Shown here: positions 6,584-11,620 of the stretch, piece after piece
Position numbering within the stretch: the stretch's first letter is position 1
Layout of the letters: every line of letters begins with the position of its first letter
DNA from: Susulua sp964536195
Lineage (GTDB): Bacteria; Omnitrophota; Gorgyraeia; Duberdicusellales; 4484-171
Reading direction: 5' to 3'
Length of the DNA: 11,620 nucleotides
Assembly (NCBI GenBank): GCA_964536195.1
Contig: CAZHVO010000030.1
Location: 1-11,620 of the forward strand
Translations under genes and position numbers: made by a program
Notes under the pieces: model-generated
The model's input: the letters and a program-made list of their open reading frames with translations, nothing else
What the model was told of the DNA's origin: nothing
The model's database searches: none

Positions 6584-7393
6584 ATGGACAAGAGGATGTT
6601 GAATTTAATAATTGGGATTGGTTTAGCAGTTATTGCTATTATGCTAATTCATACCAAGATACAAAAAGATGAAGAACGTATTCAACAACTTGTTAATAAA
6701 GGCGAGATATTAGAAGTTGTGGTGGCTAGGGCTGATATACCCAAAGAGAGCACTGTCACCCAAAATATGATTGCCGTAAAGAAAATTCGTTCTAACTCTT
6801 ATCAACCCGGAGACTTAACAACTCCAGATTCAGCAATCAACAAGTTTGCAGTGGTAGATATCTTAAAGGGCCAGCATGTAAATAGTAATATGTTAAGGGT
6901 TGCAGCTGGGGCAAAGTTTCTCTCCCAGAGGATTCCTAAGGGTATGCGGGCGATGACCGTATCAGTAGATAAGATTTCTTCCATTGAAGGGCTTACAAAA
7001 CCTAATGATTATGTTGATATTATTGGGACTTTTGCTATTGGAGGAAGACAGAATCTAGTAGTTACTCTATTCCAAGGGGTAAAAATTCTAGCTACCGGCA
7101 AGAATCTTTCTCCTTACAGAACAGACAGTTCAGCTGATACAGTTACACTAGCTCTTAAGTCGGAAGAGGTAAAGTTGCTTACCTATGTTTTAGAATCAGG
7201 TCATAAGATTCGCTTAGTCTTGAGGGCTCCTCTAGATTCTTCCCAGGAAATGGGTTATTCAGGAGGGGTTACTTATGAGACTCTTATGAAGAGATTAGGG
7301 ATGTGGGCCCAACCTCCTCAAGCTGCGACGAAAGAGGCAACTTTAGAAATTTATAAAGGGTCACAAAAAGAAGAGGTTGCTGTAGGCAAATAA
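6584..7393 (+). CDS. cpaB: Flp pilus assembly protein CpaB (RcpC)
   Basis: CpaB (269 aa) is the inner-membrane-anchored periplasmic component of Tad/Flp pilus systems, thought to work with the secretin. One N-terminal membrane segment lies at about 6-22. It is followed by a SAF domain at about 43-107 (VVVARADIPKES at 46-57; DILKGQHVNSNML at 92-104). The RcpC/CpaB domain covers about 119-215, with PKGMRAMTVSVD (118-129), GLTKPNDYVDII (136-147) and TVTLALKSEEVKLL (186-199). The C-terminal tail is short and ends with the EIYKGSQKE strand common in the family. Length is normal. The Shine-Dalgarno AAGGAGAG (6574-6581) overlaps the upstream stop codon, so it is tightly linked to the lipoprotein gene. 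An 80-nt gap with hairpins separates it from the secretin. Confidence 0.95.
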   Translation: MDKRMLNLIIGIGLAVIAIMLIHTKIQKDEERIQQLVNKGEILEVVVARADIPKESTVTQNMIAVKKIRSNSYQPGDLTTPDSAINKFAVVDILKGQHVNSNMLRVAAGAKFLSQRIPKGMRAMTVSVDKISSIEGLTKPNDYVDIIGTFAIGGRQNLVVTLFQGVKILATGKNLSPYRTDSSADTVTLALKSEEVKLLTYVLESGHKIRLVLRAPLDSSQEMGYSGGVTYETLMKRLGMWAQPPQAATKEATLEIYKGSQKEEVAVGK

Positions 7394-7411
7394 ATTGAAG
7401 GAACATATTAG

Positions 7412-7456
7412 ACCCCTCGGAATACTCGGGGTTTAATTCCCTCGACTTCGTCGAGG
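7412..7456 (+). repeat. Two adjacent hairpins between cpaB and the secretin gene
   Basis: The first is ACCCC (7412-7416) with GGGGT (7428-7432) around an 11-nt loop. The second is a perfect 7-bp stem, CCTCGAC (7440-7446) with GTCGAGG (7450-7456), with a TTC loop. Neither is followed by a convincing T-run, so they do not look like strong intrinsic terminators. They end 5 nt before the Shine-Dalgarno AAAGGAG (7462-7468) of the secretin gene and do not sequester it. They may set the relative expression or stability of the operon segments, or be a dispersed palindromic repeat. Confidence 0.6.
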
Positions 7457-7473
7457 TTATTAAAGGAGCATTA

Positions 7474-9075
7474 ATGCTAAAAAAACTATTTTTAAGAATA
7501 GTAATTTGTGTATTCTTAATTACTTCCCAAAGCCTAGCCTTTTCGCAGTTTCTAGACTTAGAGGAAATTAGTGATGAGGTATTTTTAATAGTAGGCGGGA
7601 TTAAGGTTTTAGAAGTCTATTCTCCTAAGAGGGTCTCAGTAAGGAACCCTGAGATAGCTGACGTAGACACAGTATCAAGTAAAGAAATAATACTTGTAGC
7701 TAAACAGGCTGGCAGTACTAGCCTGACAGTTTGGGATAGTGAGGGTGAGAAGACATTCTATATTACTGTTTATGCCCAAGACCCTGATGCTTTAAAAAAG
7801 AAGCTAGCCAGAGCGATTAATGAAAGGTTGGGGATAGAAGAGGTTTATTTTGAGAAGAATGACGCTACTGGCAAGGTAATGGTTATTGGAGAAGTAACAA
7901 TTGTAGAAAAAGAACAAATAGAAAGAATCATTGAACCTTTTATTGAAAGTATTGATAATTTATTAGTAGTTGGAGAAGCCAGGCAAATGGTAGAGGTAGA
8001 TTGCCATATCTTTGAGTTAACTAAGAGCTTTTCTAAGGCTTTTGGTCTTAATTGGACTGGTACCTCTGGTTCTTCCCCGACAGACTTAACTCAGCTCACC
8101 TCTGCTGAAACAACCGGAAACTTTAAAGAAGTTTTCAGGATAGTTGATTTTACCAGAGCTGCCCTTGATGTTCAGCTTATGGCTGCAGTAAATGAGGGAA
8201 AAGGTAAAATTTTGGCTAAACCTAAACTTCTCTGTTTATCCAATGAAGAGGCTAACTTTTTAGTAGGAGGAGAAATACCAGTAGTTACAGTTTCAGCTTC
8301 CTCTGGCGGCGATACCGTAGCTGAAGATGTAGAGTATAAAGAGTATGGAGTGAAGTTAAACATACAGCCTATTGTCCTTGAAGAAGGCGATATAAAACTG
8401 AATTTAACTACCGAGGTAAAAGAATTATCTACTGAAGGCCAATATGTACGTGCTGACGGAACAACGATCAGGTCTTTTACTACCAGAAGTACTTCTACTG
8501 TTTTGCGTCTTGAACCCGGCCAAGCAGTTATTATCTCCGGTTTATTTAAAGATAAGATTACTAAAGATGACATTAGCAAGGTCCCTGGTTTAGGCGACAT
8601 TCCTATTCTAGGAGCGCTATTTAGATCCAAGGATTATCAAGATGACCAGACAGAGTTGGTTATTTCTCTTGTTCCTAGGTTGATAAATTCAGGAAAAAAG
8701 AAGAAAGATAATATTATAGCAGTAACGAAAGAATCGCCTTCTTGGGAAAAGTTAAGAGTTGAACCTCGGTATTTAGAGGGAGAAGCATCTTTAAACCATT
8801 ATATTTTAGAAGTTCAAAAGACTATCTTTCAGTCTTTGGATTACCCTAACCTAGCCCGTGAAGCCGGGTGGCAAGGATCAGTAAAGGTAAAATTACATCT
8901 TAATAGCCAAGGAGAACTCCTTGGTATTAAAATTAGCGAATCCTCAGGCTATCTTTCTTTTGATGATAATGTATTAAAGATAGCTGAATCTCTAAGTCCA
9001 TACCCTCCATTCCCCTCCGATATCAAGCTAAAAGACTTGTGGATTAATGTACCCATAGTTTACGAAATAGATTAA
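7474..9075 (+). CDS. cpaC: CpaC/RcpA-type secretin with C-terminal TonB domain
   Basis: This is a predicted outer-membrane channel of a Tad/Flp-type pilus or type II-like secretion system (533 aa). A signal peptide is seen at about 1-23. A pilus-type N-terminal domain (about 36-100) contains LEVYSPKRVSVRNPEIADV (46-64). A BON/N-domain-like segment follows at about 103-168. The secretin domain at about 228-403 contains ILAKPKLLCLSNEEANFLVGG (from 246), the RSTSTVLRLEPGQAVIISGL region (from 338), VPGLGDIPILGALFR (370-384) and ELVISLVPRL (394-403). Beyond the normal end, a Lys-rich linker leads to about 95 residues resembling a TonB C-terminal domain: SLDYPNLAREAGWQGSV (454-470), then KVKLHLNSQGELLGIKI (471-487), SSGYLSFDD and PYPPFP (509-514), ending VPIVYEI. 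This extra domain is unusual for CpaC and could bind peptidoglycan or a partner. The Shine-Dalgarno AAAGGAG is well placed. The gene sits between cpaB and the CpaE-CpaF fusion. Confidence 0.93.
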   Translation: MLKKLFLRIVICVFLITSQSLAFSQFLDLEEISDEVFLIVGGIKVLEVYSPKRVSVRNPEIADVDTVSSKEIILVAKQAGSTSLTVWDSEGEKTFYITVYAQDPDALKKKLARAINERLGIEEVYFEKNDATGKVMVIGEVTIVEKEQIERIIEPFIESIDNLLVVGEARQMVEVDCHIFELTKSFSKAFGLNWTGTSGSSPTDLTQLTSAETTGNFKEVFRIVDFTRAALDVQLMAAVNEGKGKILAKPKLLCLSNEEANFLVGGEIPVVTVSASSGGDTVAEDVEYKEYGVKLNIQPIVLEEGDIKLNLTTEVKELSTEGQYVRADGTTIRSFTTRSTSTVLRLEPGQAVIISGLFKDKITKDDISKVPGLGDIPILGALFRSKDYQDDQTELVISLVPRLINSGKKKKDNIIAVTKESPSWEKLRVEPRYLEGEASLNHYILEVQKTIFQSLDYPNLAREAGWQGSVKVKLHLNSQGELLGIKISESSGYLSFDDNVLKIAESLSPYPPFPSDIKLKDLWINVPIVYEID

Positions 9076-9079
9076 GATA

Positions 9080-11248
9080 ATGGAAGCCAGGGTAATTTCT
9101 TTTTTTAGTACCAAGGGAGGGGTTGGAAAAACCCTTATTTCTTTAAATCTAGCGGTTAGTCTTTCCTTAAAGAAGAAAAAAGTATTTTACCTTGATTTAG
9201 ACCTAGGGGCTCCTCAGACAACCACTAAGCTTTTAGGAACCGAGAGTAAGTATTGTTTGTTTAGCTTCATTGATCATTTGGGAGAGTTTAAAAGTAAGAA
9301 GAGAAACATCCGCAATTACTTAGCCCGTCATAAGAGCAATCTTCATTTCCTTCCGGCAATATCTAAAATGTCTCAAAGAGCCCAGATAACTCCACAAGGG
9401 ATAAAAGATTTTCTTTCTATTATTTGTGAGGAATTTGAATATGTTTTTATAGATGCTGGCAGCAATATGAGTGATGACTTAATTGCTACCCTTGATTCTT
9501 CTAATCTCATTTTTTTAGTTCTTACCCCGGATATCTTGTCGGTTTATCAGACTGAGTGGCTTCTCGATACCTTACAGAGTCTAGGGTTTCCTTTAAAAAT
9601 GATTAAAACAATTCTTAATCGTGCTGAGAGCAAAGGCTCAATAAGTTGGCAAGAGATAAAAGTACTTCTTCCTTCAGAGGTTGTGGCTTTAGTGCCTTCA
9701 GATGGAAAAACTGTTGGTTTAGCTGTTAATAGGGGTATTCCAGTTGTTATAGATAGTCCTAGCTCCAAGGCAGCTCTGGCAATTGATAAGTTAGCTGATC
9801 TATTGATTGAGAAAAAAGATCTATATATAGAGCATAAGATTCTTGCTGATGTAAGAGTTACTAAAGAGGAGACTCAAGACCCTAAGGAAGCCTTTTGGCA
9901 GAAGATGGGACTTAGTGAAAAAGCAAAGAGAAGCAGCCTGCAGGAAGAGGAAGACCAGGTAATAAGGTTTAAAAGGAAAGTACATCAGAGGCTTATTGAT
10001 GAGTTGGATTTAAAGAGAATGTCAGTAGAAGCATTTACTATTGATGTTGCTAAGGCTGAAGAGTTAAGAAGGAAGGCTGAGAAAATAGTTTCTAATATTA
10101 TTAGTAAAGAAGCTGGAGGATTTATTTCTTCTTTAGAGATTAGGAAGAAGGTAACTAAAGAGATCCTTGATGAGGCTTTAGGATTTGGTCCCTTAGAGGA
10201 ATTATTAAGCGACCCTTCAATTACTGAAATTATGGTCAATAATAAGGATCAGGTCTATATAGAAAAAAGAGGAAAACTAGAGTTAACTAGCAAGAAGTTC
10301 ACTGCTAATGATCAGGTAAGGGTGGTAATCGAGAGGATTCTTACTCCCCTAGGTCGCAGGATTGATGAGTCTGCTCCTTATGTTGATGCTCGTCTCCCTG
10401 ATGGTTCTCGTGTAAATGCTGTAATTCCGCCGCTTTCCTTAACCGGGCCTACCTTAACCATTAGAAAATTTTCCCGTGAACGTTTTACCGTAAACGATTT
10501 AATAAAAAGATTCAAAAGCTTAACGCCGGATATGGCTAAGTTTATAGATGCAGCAGTAAAGTCACGAAAGAATATTTTAGTTTCCGGTGGTACTGGATCA
10601 GGCAAGACTACTCTGCTTAATATTCTTTCTTCCTATATCCCTGAGCATGAGAGGATAATCACTATTGAGGATTCAGCAGAGTTAAAGCTAAATCAGACTC
10701 ACTGGATAAGGCTTGAATCTCGGCCACCGAATATAGAAGGAAGGGGTGAAGTTGGCATAAAGGATTTATTCCGAAATACCCTGCGTATGCGCCCGGACAG
10801 AATAGTGGTTGGTGAATCCCGCGGCGGGGAAGCGTTAGATGTGCTTCAGGCAATGAATACCGGCCATGACGGCAGCATGTCTACTATTCATGCTAACTCT
10901 ACCCAGGATGTTTTGATAAGATTAGATAGTATGATTTTGATGAGTGGAGTAGAGCTACCTATTCGTTCTATCCGGGAGATGATTTCATCAGCCCTAGATT
11001 TAATAGTACATATTTCCCGCCTTTCTGACGGTTCCCGTAAGGTTGTTCAAATTACAGAAGTTGCTGGCATGCTTGATGATATACATATAAACCTTAAAGA
11101 TATCTTTCGCTTTAATCAAACCGGAGTGGATGATGAAGGGGGAGTCTTAGGGGGTTTTACTCCTCTAGGGTATATTCCTTCTTTTTATGAAGAGATAAGA
11201 TCTAGAGGTATAGACCTATCTAGAGAGATTTTTATTCCCAAAGATTAA
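9080..11248 (+). CDS. CpaE/MinD-like ATPase fused to CpaF/TadA secretion motor ATPase
   Basis: One uninterrupted frame (722 aa) carries two modules that are normally separate Tad proteins. Residues 1-250 form a MinD/ParA-type ATPase like the C-terminal part of CpaE: deviant Walker A STKGGVGKT (10-18, with signature Lys12 and Lys17), DLDLGAPQ (39-46) and FIDAGS (123-128). The receiver-like N-terminal domain of CpaE is absent. After a charged linker (about 256-292), a complete CpaF begins with its helical N-terminal domain (VHQRLIDELDLKRM, 301-314). It continues with GFGPLEELLSDPSITEIMVN (368-387), Walker A GGTGSGKT (503-510), the Asp box TIEDSAEL (528-535), Walker B-like RIVVGESRGGEA (574-585) and the His box STIHAN (601-606). 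All motor motifs are intact. It is predicted to power pilin or substrate export from the cytoplasmic face of the inner membrane. It starts 4 nt after the secretin stop with no clear Shine-Dalgarno, suggesting coupling. I read the ORF as a true fusion. Confidence 0.93.
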   Translation: MEARVISFFSTKGGVGKTLISLNLAVSLSLKKKKVFYLDLDLGAPQTTTKLLGTESKYCLFSFIDHLGEFKSKKRNIRNYLARHKSNLHFLPAISKMSQRAQITPQGIKDFLSIICEEFEYVFIDAGSNMSDDLIATLDSSNLIFLVLTPDILSVYQTEWLLDTLQSLGFPLKMIKTILNRAESKGSISWQEIKVLLPSEVVALVPSDGKTVGLAVNRGIPVVIDSPSSKAALAIDKLADLLIEKKDLYIEHKILADVRVTKEETQDPKEAFWQKMGLSEKAKRSSLQEEEDQVIRFKRKVHQRLIDELDLKRMSVEAFTIDVAKAEELRRKAEKIVSNIISKEAGGFISSLEIRKKVTKEILDEALGFGPLEELLSDPSITEIMVNNKDQVYIEKRGKLELTSKKFTANDQVRVVIERILTPLGRRIDESAPYVDARLPDGSRVNAVIPPLSLTGPTLTIRKFSRERFTVNDLIKRFKSLTPDMAKFIDAAVKSRKNILVSGGTGSGKTTLLNILSSYIPEHERIITIEDSAELKLNQTHWIRLESRPPNIEGRGEVGIKDLFRNTLRMRPDRIVVGESRGGEALDVLQAMNTGHDGSMSTIHANSTQDVLIRLDSMILMSGVELPIRSIREMISSALDLIVHISRLSDGSRKVVQITEVAGMLDDIHINLKDIFRFNQTGVDDEGGVLGGFTPLGYIPSFYEEIRSRGIDLSREIFIPKD

Positions 11249-11304
11249 TGGTTCGACTTTGCTCACCATTATCCTGAGCAAGCGAAGCGAGCCGAAGGAT
11301 TAAT
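11244..11304. repeat. Imperfect palindromic intergenic element (REP/MITE-like)
   Basis: The whole gap between the two ATPase genes is an imperfect inverted repeat. The outer arms ATTAAT (11244-11249 and 11299-11304) are followed by GG/GG mismatches. TTCG (11252-11255) pairs with CGAA (11293-11296), CT (11257-11258) pairs with AG (11290-11291), and TTGCTCA (11259-11265) pairs with TGAGCAA (11275-11281) around a 9-nt loop. The right arm carries an extra GCGAAGCG (11282-11289). The sequence resembles GC-richer palindromic intergenic repeats rich in TTCGACTTCGCTCA-like blocks that occur dispersed in many bacterial genomes; that resemblance is from memory. It has no T-run to act as a terminator. 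Confidence 0.65.
11294..11299 (+). promoter_or_regulatory. Ribosome binding site of the second CpaF gene, inside the palindrome
   Basis: GAAGGA lies 8 nt before the ATG at 11308 and forms part of the right arm of the palindromic element, so folding of the element could partly mask it. Confidence 0.5.
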
Positions 11305-11307
11305 ATT

Positions 11308-11620
11308 ATGGCTAAAGGTGTAGAGAAAATCAAAAAGCTATTGAGCGACCCGGCTATTACTGAGATTATGATTAATGGTTCGGCTGCTACCTTTATCGAA
11401 ATAGAAGGGAGAAAGAAGAGTGTAGATACAATCTTTAGCCCTCAAGAGATCGAGGAAGCAATCAATGAAATCTTCAAAAATAGCGGTAAAAATGTATCGG
11501 CTCGCCTTCCTTATGCTGATATTTGCCTGGAAGATGGTTCCCGGGCTAATGTTATAATCGAGCCCTTAGCTCGTTTTGGTTCGGCAATTACTATCAGAAA
11601 GTTTTCTCAAGAGATAAAAA
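11308..11620 (+). CDS. cpaF: Second CpaF/TadA-like secretion ATPase, 5' part (runs off the window)
   Basis: The first 104 codons of a second motor ATPase are visible, open to the window edge. They include KKLLSDPAITEIMING (10-25), an ARLPYADICLEDGSRANVII stretch (from 69) and SAITIRKFSQE (93-103). These align with residues 374-466 of the upstream fusion, covering the N-terminal half of the ATPase that precedes Walker A. The catalytic motifs lie beyond the window. The protein starts directly at this domain: the roughly 80-residue helical region of typical CpaF is missing. An in-frame TGA at 11275-11277, with no start codon between it and 11308, shows that no longer upstream start exists. It is a paralogue rather than a recent copy, since identity with the fusion is only moderate. 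It may be a second motor, for example for retraction or another assembly step, which is inference. Confidence 0.88.
   Translation, partial: MAKGVEKIKKLLSDPAITEIMINGSAATFIEIEGRKKSVDTIFSPQEIEEAINEIFKNSGKNVSARLPYADICLEDGSRANVIIEPLARFGSAITIRKFSQEIK

Noticed and set aside
7440..7456. Rho-independent terminator after cpaB
   Set aside because: The stem is good but is followed by GTTATTAAAGG rather than a T-run, and the downstream gene clearly belongs to the same system.
8172..8630. Antisense open frame of 152 codons opposite the secretin domain
   Set aside because: It is the reverse reading of the most conserved secretin region; its length is explained by composition, and there is no family resemblance.
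9080..11248. A frameshift or lost stop creating an artificial CpaE-CpaF fusion
   Set aside because: The frame is continuous with a plausible charged linker, and no Shine-Dalgarno plus start codon is evident near codon 293. Both modules are complete, so a real fusion is the simpler reading.

Overview
The window is AT-rich and reads as a Gram-negative-type (diderm) bacterial chromosome fragment. It encodes an outer-membrane secretin, a lipoprotein with an Asp at +2, and a TonB-type C-terminal domain. The lineage cannot be fixed from sequence alone. The protein-only RNase P of the HARP family, the Tad-like secretion genes with unusual fusions and the AmmeMemoRadiSam radical SAM gene would fit a deep-branching or uncultured lineage (for example an Omnitrophota- or Nitrospirota-like group); this is inference. 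I see no IS element, phage gene, CRISPR array, tRNA or rRNA.

Region 1 (1-4886, + strand) holds closely packed housekeeping and cofactor genes. They are the 3' part of mnmE (tRNA wobble-uridine GTPase), folE (GTP cyclohydrolase I), a PduO-type cob(I)alamin adenosyltransferase, amrS (AmmeMemoRadiSam radical SAM enzyme), and two tandem CNNM/CorC-type DUF21-CBS membrane proteins. Spacing is 62 nt or less and several genes overlap or nearly abut, so this looks like one or two operons.

Region 2 (4883-5467, - strand) is a single gene facing the first block, with overlapping stop codons. It encodes a PIN-domain protein that I identify as HARP, the minimal RNA-free RNase P first characterised in Aquifex. 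A 124-nt divergent intergenic region separates it from the next block.

Region 3 (5592 to the window end, + strand) is a Tad/Flp-pilus-like or type II/IV secretion operon. Its order is a parvulin/SurA-like lipoprotein, CpaB, a CpaC-type secretin carrying an extra TonB C-terminal domain, a single 722-aa protein joining a CpaE/MinD-like ATPase to a complete CpaF/TadA motor ATPase, and the start of a second, N-terminally shorter CpaF-like ATPase that runs off the window. The secretin is the outer-membrane channel, CpaB its periplasmic partner, the MinD-like part probably a positioning or assembly factor, and the CpaF parts the cytoplasmic motors. The lipoprotein may help fold periplasmic components.

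The most notable points are the CpaE-CpaF fusion followed directly by a second CpaF paralogue, the secretin-TonB_C fusion, the bacterial HARP gene, and palindromic intergenic elements inside the pilus operon. One of these elements supplies the ribosome binding site of the second ATPase.
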